From Listeria monocytogenes (lineage in GTDB: Bacteria > Bacillota > Bacilli > Lactobacillales > Listeriaceae), in NCBI RefSeq assembly GCF_900187225.1, contig NZ_LT906436.1, forward strand, positions 682,001 through 746,000: a DNA stretch of 64,000 nt. Reading direction: 5' to 3'. The notes beneath the pieces were generated by a model. It did no database searches. It saw nothing but the letters and a program-made list of their open reading frames with translations, and had not been told where the DNA came from. This document shows, one piece after another, positions 25,428 to 34,083 of the stretch; the stretch's first letter is position 1; the number at the start of each line of letters is the position of its first letter. Position numbers and translations under genes: made by a program.

Positions 25428-25518
25428 TTTTATTATAAAAAACGGATATTTTTTAAGAAAAAGGTAGAAATTGTCCTGTTTTTATTATAAAATGATATTA
25501 TGCGATTTTTTTAAAAAA
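25428..25518 (+). promoter_or_regulatory. cheY promoter region with four MogR boxes
   Basis: Exact TTTT-N5-AAAA sites lie at 25428-25440, 25449-25461, 25480-25492 and 25506-25518. An extended -10 TGATATTAT (25493-25501) lies between the last two, and TTGTCC at 25471-25476 is a possible weak -35 (19-base spacing). This is the densest cluster of boxes in the window. Confidence 0.85.
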
Positions 25519-25551
25519 TATTTATAGGTATAGGAATGGGAGTTGTATTTT

Positions 25552-25911
25552 ATGTTGAAGTTGTTGATTGTCGACGATGCGATGTTCATGCGTACGATGA
25601 TTAAGAATATCGTGAAAGATAGCGATTTTGAAGTAGTTGCAGAAGCGGAAAATGGACTGGAAGCAGTGAAAAAGTATGATGAAGTAAAACCAGATATCGT
25701 GACACTGGATATTACGATGCCGGAAATGGATGGCTTAGAAGCACTTGCGCAAATTATGGCAAAAGATCCATCGGCAAAAGTAATTATGTGTTCGGCGATG
25801 GGTCAACAAGGTATGGTTGTAGACGCCATTAAAAAAGGTGCGAAAGATTTTATCGTAAAACCTTTCCAAGCGGACCGAGTTTTAGAGGCGTTAGAAAAAG
25901 CAGCTAAGTAG
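25552..25911 (+). CDS. cheY: Chemotaxis response regulator CheY
   Basis: A 119-residue single receiver domain. The acidic pair is Asp8/Asp9, the phospho-acceptor Asp53 in TLDITMPEMDG, and the Lys lies in IVKPF. Phosphorylated CheY binds the motor switch (FliM/FliY). The start at 25552 has GGGAG nine bases upstream; the TTG at 25543 is not used. First gene of a long operon continuing with cheA. Confidence 0.97.
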   Translation: MLKLLIVDDAMFMRTMIKNIVKDSDFEVVAEAENGLEAVKKYDEVKPDIVTLDITMPEMDGLEALAQIMAKDPSAKVIMCSAMGQQGMVVDAIKKGAKDFIVKPFQADRVLEALEKAAK

Positions 25912-25930
25912 AGAAATGGAGGTGGATAGC

Positions 25931-27787
25931 ATGACTACAAATATGTTAGACCTGTTTATAGAAGAAGCTTCAGAACATTTACAGGCGCTAAATGATAATC
26001 TGTTACAGCTTGAGAAAGACCCGACGAACGGTCAGTTAGTAAGTGAAATTTTCCGTTCAGCACATACGTTTAAAGGGATGTCCGCAACGATGGGCTTCCA
26101 GCAGGTGGCTGATTTAACGCATGCAATGGAAAATGTACTAGATGAGGTACGCAATAATCGATTGGCTGTAACAGAACATTTGGTAGACATTATTTTTACA
26201 TGTACATCTCATTTAGAAACAATGGTTTCGGATATCCAGCACGGCGGACAAGGCGCTGCGGATATTACGAAAACCGTAGCTGACTTAGAAGCACTTTTAC
26301 ACCCAGAGCAAGAAACTGATTTAACGGTAGAAAAAACTTACCGTATTGCCATTCAAATTGAAGAAGCAGCCATTTTGAAAGCAGTGCGGGCGGTAATGTG
26401 TTTAGAGCGACTTGCGGAAATGGGGATTATTTCAGAAACGACGCCAGACAGAGAAGCGATTGAGCTAGAAGAGTTTGAGCAGTCATTTGAAGTAGTCCTA
26501 GAGTCGGCGCAAACGAAAGACGAAATCAAAGCGGTTATTCTGGATATTTCTGAAATCGAAAAAGTGACTGTGACAGAAGAAGTGGAAGAAGTTCAGGTTA
26601 TTGAACCAATCAAAAAAGCCGCAAAACAAACAACCAAACGATTAGAAAATAAAACCATTCGTGTACAACTTGAAAAAATCGAAAAGCTAATGAACGTTTT
26701 TGAAGAAAGCGTCATTGAACGGGCGAGAATTGATGAAATCGCAGAAAAAACCAATAACAAAGAATTGATGGAACACTTAGGACGATTCAGTTCCATCTCC
26801 AAAGAAATTCAAAACGGCTTACTAAATATGCGTATGGTGCCAGTGGACAGTGTGTTCAATCGCTTTCCAAAAATGGTGCGCACGCTAGCCAAAGAATTAG
26901 GCAAGAAAATCGATTTAGTGATTGAAGGCGCAGATACGGAAGTCGATAAAATCGTCATTGATGAAATTGGTGACCCACTTGTTCACTTAATCCGTAATTC
27001 GGTAGATCACGGCGCTGAAACAGTCGAAGTGAGACGTAAAAACGGGAAAAATGAAACCGCCACAATTAATCTAAAAGCTTTCCATAGCGGGAACAATGTC
27101 GTTATCGAAATTGCGGATGACGGTGCGGGAATCAATAAACGCAAAGTGTTAGAAAAAGCGATTGCGAAAAATGTCGTTACAAGAGCAGAATCAACGAAAA
27201 TGACTGACGCGGAAATTTTTGATTTATTATTTGATTCCGGTTTCAGTACCGCAGATCAAGTATCAGATCTTTCCGGTCGCGGCGTTGGCTTAGACGTAGT
27301 CCGTAACACCATTCTTAAAATCGGCGGGAAAATCAGCGTAGAATCAAGTGAAAACGCTGGTTCGACGTTCCGAATTGAGATTCCGCTGACATTATCAATC
27401 ATCCAGTCGATGCTCGTTGCAACATCTGAACGCCGCTATGCTGTACCGCTGGCAAACGTGGCCGAAGCTATCACAATTAATCCAGCGGACATTCAACACG
27501 TTCACGGCAAAGACTTAATCAACTACCGTGAAACGATTATTGAAGTACTCGATTTAGGCGAATGCTTCCATGAAACACCTTTGAATGACACGGATGAATT
27601 ACTATTGCTCGTCGTGAAAAATGCCAAGCGTACTTTTGGACTTATTATTAAAGATATTATCGGTCAACGGGAAATTGTTTTAAAAACACTTGGCGGCTTT
27701 TTCAGCGAAAGTCAAATTGCCTTTTCTGGGGCAACGATTTTAGGCGATGGCCGTGTCGTATTAATTTTAAATTTAGAAACATTTTAA
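25931..27787 (+). CDS. cheA: Chemotaxis histidine kinase CheA
   Basis: A 618-residue kinase. The domain order is HPt P1 with phosphorylated His45 (RSAHTFKGM), P2 region (about 140-215), dimerisation P3 (from about 240), HATPase P4 with HLIRNSVDHGAE and ADDGAGIN and the GRGVGLDVV box, and a C-terminal CheW-like P5. It phosphorylates CheY and CheV in response to receptors. GGAGGTGG lies five bases before the chosen ATG. Confidence 0.97.
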   Translation: MTTNMLDLFIEEASEHLQALNDNLLQLEKDPTNGQLVSEIFRSAHTFKGMSATMGFQQVADLTHAMENVLDEVRNNRLAVTEHLVDIIFTCTSHLETMVSDIQHGGQGAADITKTVADLEALLHPEQETDLTVEKTYRIAIQIEEAAILKAVRAVMCLERLAEMGIISETTPDREAIELEEFEQSFEVVLESAQTKDEIKAVILDISEIEKVTVTEEVEEVQVIEPIKKAAKQTTKRLENKTIRVQLEKIEKLMNVFEESVIERARIDEIAEKTNNKELMEHLGRFSSISKEIQNGLLNMRMVPVDSVFNRFPKMVRTLAKELGKKIDLVIEGADTEVDKIVIDEIGDPLVHLIRNSVDHGAETVEVRRKNGKNETATINLKAFHSGNNVVIEIADDGAGINKRKVLEKAIAKNVVTRAESTKMTDAEIFDLLFDSGFSTADQVSDLSGRGVGLDVVRNTILKIGGKISVESSENAGSTFRIEIPLTLSIIQSMLVATSERRYAVPLANVAEAITINPADIQHVHGKDLINYRETIIEVLDLGECFHETPLNDTDELLLLVVKNAKRTFGLIIKDIIGQREIVLKTLGGFFSESQIAFSGATILGDGRVVLILNLETF

Positions 27788-27799
27788 GGAGGGACCATG

Positions 27800-28099
27800 A
27801 TGGAACAAGTATTTCAAGTAGAACTTCCTGAATGGGAACCGAAAGAAACACCTCAAGAAGGACGCGAAAAAGGCTCTATTCGCCAAGTTGACAATATTGG
27901 CGTTAATTTAATCGTCCGTCTTGGAAAAAAAGAAATGCCAGTAGGGGACATTGCCGAGTTAAGCATTGGCGATGTCCTCGAAGTGGAAAAGAAACCTGGC
28001 CACAAAGTCGAAATTTTCCTCGATGAAAAGAAAGTCGGCATCGGTGAAGCAATTTTGATGGACGAGAACTTCGGAATCGTTATTTCAGAAATCGACTAA
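27800..28099 (+). CDS. FliN/SpoA-domain switch-like protein, first copy
   Basis: A 99-residue protein consisting of a short N-terminus and a SpoA (FliN C-terminal) domain: VNLIVRLGKKEMPVGDIAELSIGDVLEVEKKPG and IGEAILMDENFGIVISEI-type pattern. It lacks the CheC-like domains of FliY. It is probably a component of the switch C-ring or export apparatus. The second of two adjacent ATGs is chosen because AAGGAGGG then has six bases of spacing. Two further SpoA proteins are encoded at 31284 and 32536. Confidence 0.85.
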   Translation: MEQVFQVELPEWEPKETPQEGREKGSIRQVDNIGVNLIVRLGKKEMPVGDIAELSIGDVLEVEKKPGHKVEIFLDEKKVGIGEAILMDENFGIVISEID

Positions 28100-28117
28100 A
28101 GAAAGAAGGCAAGTGAT

Positions 28118-28528
28118 TTGAAGCAAGAGGCTTATAACGCAGTGAAGATGAAAGTGGACCAAGAGAAAACGGCCATTTTGAAGGAATTGCAATTATTACT
28201 ATCCAAACGGGAAAAAGTCACAGAAAAATTAGCGCACGAAAAAGAAGTCTATTACTCAAGAACAAAAAAAGAAAGACTCCAAGTGGCGGTATTAGCCGGA
28301 AGTATGCAACTCGATGCCTTTTCACCAAGCCGCATTCAACAAATGGAGCGCGAAATCACTCAAATTAGCCAGTACATTAAAAGCAATGAACAAATCTTAG
28401 AAAAGCTCGAGGAAAAAGGGAAACAGGCGAAAAAAATGTACGATGACACACGAAAAAAATGGCAACAGCTTGAAAATAAAAGAGAAGAACAAACATTACG
28501 CGATTTAAAAATGGTGCTATTAAAGTAA
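28118..28528 (+). CDS. Coiled-coil flagellar protein, FliJ-like
   Basis: A TTG-started 136-residue protein that is almost entirely charged helix with two long coiled-coil segments (about 15-60 and 75-130), the layout and length of FliJ, the export chaperone and ATPase stalk. Sequence resemblance is weak and FliJ usually follows fliI, so the name is an inference. It is placed between a SpoA protein and the FliK-like gene. Not secreted, no membrane segment. Confidence 0.65.
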   Translation: MKQEAYNAVKMKVDQEKTAILKELQLLLSKREKVTEKLAHEKEVYYSRTKKERLQVAVLAGSMQLDAFSPSRIQQMEREITQISQYIKSNEQILEKLEEKGKQAKKMYDDTRKKWQQLENKREEQTLRDLKMVLLK

Positions 28529-28543
28529 AAGGGAGGAAAACGC

Positions 28544-29590
28544 ATGCTAATCCCAGATAATTTGCTACAACCAGTCGTCGGAAAAAAACAGGTCGAACCA
28601 AAAGAATCGTTAGCAGAAGAATTAGTAGAACTACCTTTTATTTCACTTTTAATGGAAAATAGCCCTGCGCCGCTCATAAAGGGAGAAGCGGATAACGAAG
28701 AACAAGCTACAATTCCGCTAAAAGAAATCGCACCATCACTCGTTTCAGCCAAACTGCTCGACAGCGAACCAGAAACGAAACTACCAAGCGCACCGCTTGA
28801 GTTGAAAGAAGTTAAAGAAACACTTGCGGCAATCGCCAAACAAGCTATCGACCAACCAAAAATAGACAGCGCCCCGCAAGTAGCACAACCTCCAGAAATG
28901 AATACACCGAAAGAACCTACAAAAAATACCACCCGAGAGCAACAACCGCCACCAGAACTCATTATGCCTACAAAAGACTCACCTAAACTAGCCGAAAACG
29001 TAGCTAAAAACCAACCAGCCCTTGCCAAATTACCTCAAGAAAAAGAAGCCGTGCAACTTTTCAAAGCGAGCATTAAAGAACCAGTAACAGCGAAAGAAGA
29101 AGTCGCCGTCAAAAAGCCCGCGGAATCAAGCAACATTTGGCATGACACAACGAAACAGCTCACACCGGCTGCCAAAGTCGAAGTCCCAGTCACACTAAAA
29201 CAACTCGATAAAACCATCACGGACCAAATCGAACAGCTGCAAAAATTCCAAGTGAAACAAAATAAAGCCTTTTTCGCCATCCAACCGGAATCACTCGGAA
29301 AAGTGGAAGTTTTACTTAAAAAAATGCCCGATAAAATTTTTGTACATATCGAATATCAGGAACAAACGGCGAAACAAAAACTCGAACAGATGGCGCAAGA
29401 TTTACATAATCGCTTCCGAGATCGCGGCGTAGAAGTTGCCGTGACAATGACCGAAAAACAAGCACCGAAAGAGAATGGTCAAGGCTCAGAAGGTCGACAC
29501 CACGGCGAATCTAAAAAAGAAAAAGAACGAGAAAATCCACACCAGGAAAAAGCTAAACAACAAGTATTTGATTTAGAGGAGGAGACATAA
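28544..29590 (+). CDS. fliK: Flagellar hook-length control protein FliK-like
   Basis: A 348-residue protein. A long Pro/Glu/Lys-rich low-complexity N-terminal part (residues 1-215) precedes a C-terminal Flg_hook domain (about 220-310) with FFAIQPESLGKVEVLLKK and the RDRGVEVAVTM segment. FliK measures hook length and triggers the FlhB switch. Immediate neighbours flgD and flgE support this. The 3' end is again low-complexity and charged. Confidence 0.85.
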   Translation: MLIPDNLLQPVVGKKQVEPKESLAEELVELPFISLLMENSPAPLIKGEADNEEQATIPLKEIAPSLVSAKLLDSEPETKLPSAPLELKEVKETLAAIAKQAIDQPKIDSAPQVAQPPEMNTPKEPTKNTTREQQPPPELIMPTKDSPKLAENVAKNQPALAKLPQEKEAVQLFKASIKEPVTAKEEVAVKKPAESSNIWHDTTKQLTPAAKVEVPVTLKQLDKTITDQIEQLQKFQVKQNKAFFAIQPESLGKVEVLLKKMPDKIFVHIEYQEQTAKQKLEQMAQDLHNRFRDRGVEVAVTMTEKQAPKENGQGSEGRHHGESKKEKERENPHQEKAKQQVFDLEEET

Positions 29591-29591
29591 T

Positions 29592-30014
29592 TTGGACGGA
29601 ATTAGTAGTTTATCAGGAGCGAGTCAGGATACAAACAATGCAGTGACATCAAGCGTATCGAAAACCCTTGGCAAAGATGACTTTATGAAACTATTTTTAA
29701 CGAGTTTACAATATCAAGATCCATCGAGTCCACTTGATACGAATGAAATGATGTCGCAAATGGCGCAACTTTCCTTAATGGAGCAAGTTGCCAATATGAC
29801 CACTGCCGTAGATAAGCTTTCTGAACAAGCGCAAAACTCCGCCTTGCAATCCGCGGTTAATTTCATCGGTAAGGATATAAAAGGTGTTTCACTAAACGGC
29901 GAAGTAATTAGCGGAAAAGTCGAAAGCGTTCAACAAACAACAAATGGTGTCATGCTGAAATTAAAAGATAACGATAGCCTTGTGCCAATGACATATGTAA
30001 CAGAAATTAATTAA
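29592..30014 (+). CDS. flgD: Hook capping/scaffold protein FlgD
   Basis: A 140-residue protein started at TTG behind GAGGAGG. The N-terminal GKDDFMKLFLTSLQYQDPSSP motif region and the LMEQVANM segment are FlgD signatures. The protein is short, lacking the FlgD Ig-like and tudor domains found in enteric bacteria. It is needed for hook assembly. It begins one base after the fliK stop. Confidence 0.93.
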   Translation: MDGISSLSGASQDTNNAVTSSVSKTLGKDDFMKLFLTSLQYQDPSSPLDTNEMMSQMAQLSLMEQVANMTTAVDKLSEQAQNSALQSAVNFIGKDIKGVSLNGEVISGKVESVQQTTNGVMLKLKDNDSLVPMTYVTEIN

Positions 30015-30034
30015 AAAATTTGGGAGTGTGAATT

Positions 30035-31270
30035 ATGAATCAAACTATGTATACAGCTATTTCTGGGATGAATGCGTTCCAACAAGCATTATCAGTAACA
30101 TCAAATAATATTGCCAATGCCAACACGACAGGATATAAAAAACAAAGCGTCGTTTTCAATGATTTACTTTACCAAAACACAATGGGATCTGTTGCAGGCG
30201 GACTTTATGCTGGAACAAACCCAATGAGTTTCGGTTCCGGTTCGAAAATTGGGGCGATTTTAACTGACTATACAGCAGGTTCCCCGACTTCAACTGGCAG
30301 AAATAAAGATGCAGCACTACAAGGCCGCGGCTTTTTCATTGCTGGTGATAACGCTGGTGGGAATATCGTTTACACACGTGATGGTAGCTTTGCTGTTTCC
30401 GACAACAATTATTTAACTACCCAACAAGGGAAATACGTAATGGGTTACGCAACGGACAAAAATGGTAACGTTTTAAACGGTAATTTACAACCCATCCAAA
30501 TTCCGCTAAATAGCGCAATTCCAGGGGAAGCAACAAAAAATGGTAGCCTAAGCGGTAACATCCCACTTGATTGGGGCGAAAAAGATACGATTTCTTCCGA
30601 GCTGTCTGTATACGATAATGCTGGCGGAAAACATAAACTTCAAGTCAATATGAAAGCAGCTACACCAGATGCGAGCGGTAATGTTTCCTACGAATATGAA
30701 ATTCAAATGGACGGCAAAGCATTAACTCCTCCAGTGACAGGGACACTTAATTACAATGCGCAGGGTGAACTAACGAACCCAGACGCACTTAAAAATATTC
30801 AAATCAATTCAACAGTAAACGGCAAACAAGTCAATATGGGCTTAAACCTAAGTGGCTTAACAAACTACGGAACGAACCAAGTATTCTCACCAACTTCTGA
30901 CGGAAAAGGCGCTGCAACAGTAAAAGACTACGCAGTAACTGATGCTGGCTACATCGCAGTGAGCTACTCAGACGGTACGGTTATCCCGGTTGCCCAACTC
31001 GCGGTTGCTACGTTCTCCAATGAAGACGGTTTAGTAAAAATGGGGAACGGCGAATATGTTCCAGGATTATCTTCTGGTGATGCAGTATACGGCGTTGCTG
31101 GCCAAAATGGCGCTGGCGGAATTAGTGGTTCTTCCCTAGAAGGATCAAACGTAGACTTGTCCCGTGAATTCGTTAACTTAATGACATATCAAAGTGGTTT
31201 CCAAGGGAATACAAAGGTTATTCGTGTGGCGGATGACGTGATGAAACAAATTGTGAACTTGATTCAGTAG
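30035..31270 (+). CDS. flgE: Flagellar hook protein FlgE
   Basis: A 411-residue hook subunit. The N-terminal MYTAISGMNAFQQALSVTSNNIANANTTGYKK-type region, the central FlgE D1/D2 domains, and the C-terminal SSLEGSNVDLSREFVNLMTYQSGFQ region are conserved. Length is typical of Gram-positive hook proteins. Exported by the flagellar type III system without a cleaved signal. Confidence 0.96.
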   Translation: MNQTMYTAISGMNAFQQALSVTSNNIANANTTGYKKQSVVFNDLLYQNTMGSVAGGLYAGTNPMSFGSGSKIGAILTDYTAGSPTSTGRNKDAALQGRGFFIAGDNAGGNIVYTRDGSFAVSDNNYLTTQQGKYVMGYATDKNGNVLNGNLQPIQIPLNSAIPGEATKNGSLSGNIPLDWGEKDTISSELSVYDNAGGKHKLQVNMKAATPDASGNVSYEYEIQMDGKALTPPVTGTLNYNAQGELTNPDALKNIQINSTVNGKQVNMGLNLSGLTNYGTNQVFSPTSDGKGAATVKDYAVTDAGYIAVSYSDGTVIPVAQLAVATFSNEDGLVKMGNGEYVPGLSSGDAVYGVAGQNGAGGISGSSLEGSNVDLSREFVNLMTYQSGFQGNTKVIRVADDVMKQIVNLIQ

Positions 31271-31283
31271 GGAGTTTAGCTAA

Positions 31284-31520
31284 ATGAAAATTAATCATAC
31301 TATTCCGCTCAGAATCGACTTCGAGTTAGGACGCACGAAACAGCCAGTCGGTAGTTTGCTAGATGTAAAAAAAGGGACTGTTTTCCGGTTAGAAGATTCT
31401 ACAGCCAATGTGGTCAAAATTACTATTTCCGGCAAATGCATCGGTTACGGCGAGATTTTGACAAAAGACGGCAAGATGTTTGTCAAAATAACGAAATTAG
31501 GAGAGGGAAGTTCTTCATGA
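31284..31520 (+). CDS. FliN/SpoA-domain switch-like protein, second copy
   Basis: A 78-residue protein that is a bare SpoA domain: IPLRIDFELGRTKQPVGSLLDVKKGTVFRLED followed by GYGEILTKDGKMFVKITKLG-like pattern. It is shorter than normal FliN and placed just before fliM. It may pair with FliM or with the other SpoA proteins to make the C-ring. Confidence 0.85.
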   Translation: MKINHTIPLRIDFELGRTKQPVGSLLDVKKGTVFRLEDSTANVVKITISGKCIGYGEILTKDGKMFVKITKLGEGSSS

Positions 31521-31540
31521 GAGCTAGGGAGTGACAAAAA

Positions 31541-32533
31541 ATGAGCGATAAATTAAGTCAAGAACAAATTGACGCCCTGCTTTCCCAAATGAGTGAAGGT
31601 AAGGTAGTCGATGAAAGTACGGAAATTGGCGACTTTGGGCGCTTTCATCCCTATGACTTTCATAAACCAGAGAAATTTGGTGCGGAACACCTCGAAAGCT
31701 TAAAGACGATTGCATCCGCTTTTACGAAAAAAAGTATGGAGTTTGTTTCCCAGCGTATTCGGATTCCAATTCATACCGAAGCAACTCTTGCAGATCAAGT
31801 GTCTTTTGCGAGTGGCTACATTGAAACAATGCCGAACGATAGTTATATTTTCTGCATTATCGACCTTGGTAATCCGGAGCTCGGTCAAATTATTATCGAA
31901 CTCGATTTAGCTTATATCATTTATATTCATGAATGTTTATCTGGCGGAAATCCAAAACGAAAATTGAGCGAGCGCAGACTGTTATCCGTTTTTGAAGAGT
32001 TGACGTTGAAATCTATTTTGGAAAAATTTTGCGAAGCACTCAAAGACAGTTTTAAATCGGTGCATCCAATCTCACCAGAAATCGTTAATATCGAAACCAA
32101 CCCAGCGCTTCTACGTGTGACATCACCGAACGACATGATGGCACTTGTCAGTGTTGATATTAAATCAGAGTTCTGGATTAGTACAATGCGTATTGGTGTG
32201 CCATTTTTCTCGGTGGAAGAGATTATGAATAAGCTAGAAAATGTTGTGGAATATACGTTTGATAAACGACGGAACTTTGATGCGGAAGTCGAGCAAGAAT
32301 TGCATCAAGTCGAAAAAGAAGCGCGCATTCGTGTGGGTGAAATTAAAACAACGTGGAAAGAGCTCAACAAGCTTGAAGTAGGCGACGTCCTTCTAACAGA
32401 AACACACATACGCGATACACTCAAAGGCTATGTCACCGAAAAATGGAAATTTGAATGTTATATGGGAAAAAGTGGTAACCAAAAAGCCGTTAAATTTATG
32501 CGTCATACAGGGCGGACAGAGCAGGAGAGGTAG
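31541..32533 (+). CDS. fliM: Flagellar motor switch protein FliM
   Basis: A 330-residue switch protein. It starts with SDKLSQEQIDALLSQM, the CheY-binding EIDALL-type peptide. A CheC-like middle domain (about 45-230) and a C-terminal SpoA domain follow. It binds phosphorylated CheY and FliG. The next gene, fliY, begins two bases after the stop. Confidence 0.95.
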   Translation: MSDKLSQEQIDALLSQMSEGKVVDESTEIGDFGRFHPYDFHKPEKFGAEHLESLKTIASAFTKKSMEFVSQRIRIPIHTEATLADQVSFASGYIETMPNDSYIFCIIDLGNPELGQIIIELDLAYIIYIHECLSGGNPKRKLSERRLLSVFEELTLKSILEKFCEALKDSFKSVHPISPEIVNIETNPALLRVTSPNDMMALVSVDIKSEFWISTMRIGVPFFSVEEIMNKLENVVEYTFDKRRNFDAEVEQELHQVEKEARIRVGEIKTTWKELNKLEVGDVLLTETHIRDTLKGYVTEKWKFECYMGKSGNQKAVKFMRHTGRTEQER

Positions 32534-32535
32534 AA

Positions 32536-34083
32536 GTGGAGCAATTACTAGAGAAAAATATCACGCAAATGGAACTAGATGTGATAGGAGAAATCGCCAA
32601 TATTTCGTTTGGCTCAGCTTCTACGGTCTTATCTGATTTACTACACCAACAAGTCACAATTTCGACGCCAAAAGTAGAGATTGTTGATTTATATAATACG
32701 AAAGACATTGATATTCCACATGTCGTGTTAGAAGTGAATTTCCATAAAGGAATCGAAATGCGGAATTTATTTGTTTTGCAATCAGAAGTGGCGGCGGCTA
32801 TCGCGGACTTAATGATGATGGGCGATGGTAACATTGATCCAAACGAAGAACTTTCGGAACTTCATCTCAGCGCCGTGCAAGAAGCGATGAACCAAATGAT
32901 GGGACATTCCGCCACTGCGATGAGCAATATGTTTGGCGAAATGATTGATATTACGACACCAGACATTAAAGTAATCGCGCTAAAAGAGCAATTAGAAGAT
33001 ACGAACGACCAAACGATGATAAAAGTAGGCTTTGATTTAATTATTGGGGACTTAATCACATCCAATTTAATGCAACTCATTCCTGTTGATAAAGGACGTG
33101 AACTAGCGAAAAGATTGCTTGGTGATGCAGTTCCAGAAGCAGATCCTGTAAAAGAAGAAATCAGCTTAACGGCCGAAGAATTAGATGTATTTTTAGAAGT
33201 ATGTAATATTGGCATAGGTTCAGCCTCGACCGTTCTATCTAAATTGCTTAACCGCAAAGTCTCTTTACAAATCCCAACAGCACGCGTAATTGATAGCAAA
33301 GAGTTTGAGTTTAATGAACGCCCTTGCTTAGTAACAAGCGTGGAATTTGTCGAAGGACTGCGCTCAAGCAACACCTTTATCATTAGCAAAAATGCCGCGC
33401 TAATTATGGCAGATTTAATGATGATGGGAGACGGCATGGTTCAAAACGATGCTGAGCTGACAGAACTGGAAGTCAGTGCAGTGCAAGAATTAATGAACCA
33501 AATGATGGGCTTCTCGGCTACAGCAATGTCAGAAATGCTTGGAACAAAAATTGATATTAGCCCGCCAACAATGGAATTCTGCAATTTCGGCGATACGATG
33601 ATTCAAAAAAATATCGAAGAAGGGAAAACAGTCGAAGTTATTTTCCCGCTTGAAGTAGAAGGCCTACTAAAAACGCCAATGTATCAAATTTTTAATCCAG
33701 CAGCTGCAAAAGAAATGGCGCAATTAATGCTTGGGATTCAAGCGAAAGAAGTTGCAGAGAAAGAAGCAACGACTCCGGCAGAAATAATCGAACCGGAAAA
33801 ACCAGCTGAACCAATAAAACACACGGTAATTGAAGAAAAAGAAACACTTTCCGAAATGGAACAAATTTTGGAGGATATTCCCGTAACGCTTGAAGTGGTA
33901 TTCGGAACAGCAAAAGTAAAACTCGAGAAATTTATCTCTTGGTGTGAAAAAGACGTGATTATCCTGAAAGAAAGCATGAACGAACCTCTTGTCTTAGCGC
34001 TAAACGGCGTGACGATTGGCAAAGGAATTTTAGTTCGCGTGGATGATCATTTTGGCATACAAATGACTGAGTTAGTAAGGTGA
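32536..34083 (+). CDS. fliY: Flagellar motor switch phosphatase FliY
   Basis: A 515-residue GTG-started protein. Two CheC-type phosphatase domains are visible, each with ELDVIGEIANISFGSAST-like and EVSAVQELMNQMMGFSATAMSEM-like active-site helices with Glu and Asn. A Glu/Pro linker and a C-terminal SpoA domain follow (VVFGTAKVKLEKFI to GIQMTELV). It removes phosphate from CheY at the switch, replacing CheZ. It overlaps the next gene by four bases. Confidence 0.95.
   Translation: MEQLLEKNITQMELDVIGEIANISFGSASTVLSDLLHQQVTISTPKVEIVDLYNTKDIDIPHVVLEVNFHKGIEMRNLFVLQSEVAAAIADLMMMGDGNIDPNEELSELHLSAVQEAMNQMMGHSATAMSNMFGEMIDITTPDIKVIALKEQLEDTNDQTMIKVGFDLIIGDLITSNLMQLIPVDKGRELAKRLLGDAVPEADPVKEEISLTAEELDVFLEVCNIGIGSASTVLSKLLNRKVSLQIPTARVIDSKEFEFNERPCLVTSVEFVEGLRSSNTFIISKNAALIMADLMMMGDGMVQNDAELTELEVSAVQELMNQMMGFSATAMSEMLGTKIDISPPTMEFCNFGDTMIQKNIEEGKTVEVIFPLEVEGLLKTPMYQIFNPAAAKEMAQLMLGIQAKEVAEKEATTPAEIIEPEKPAEPIKHTVIEEKETLSEMEQILEDIPVTLEVVFGTAKVKLEKFISWCEKDVIILKESMNEPLVLALNGVTIGKGILVRVDDHFGIQMTELVR

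Noticed and set aside
28360-29028. 222-codon minus-strand frame opposite the FliK-like gene
   Set aside because: Ser/Phe-rich composition typical of the antisense of Glu/Lys/Pro-rich coding sequence; no ribosome site.
32862-33437. 191-codon minus-strand frame opposite fliY
   Set aside because: Antisense shadow of a well-supported gene; no start signal.
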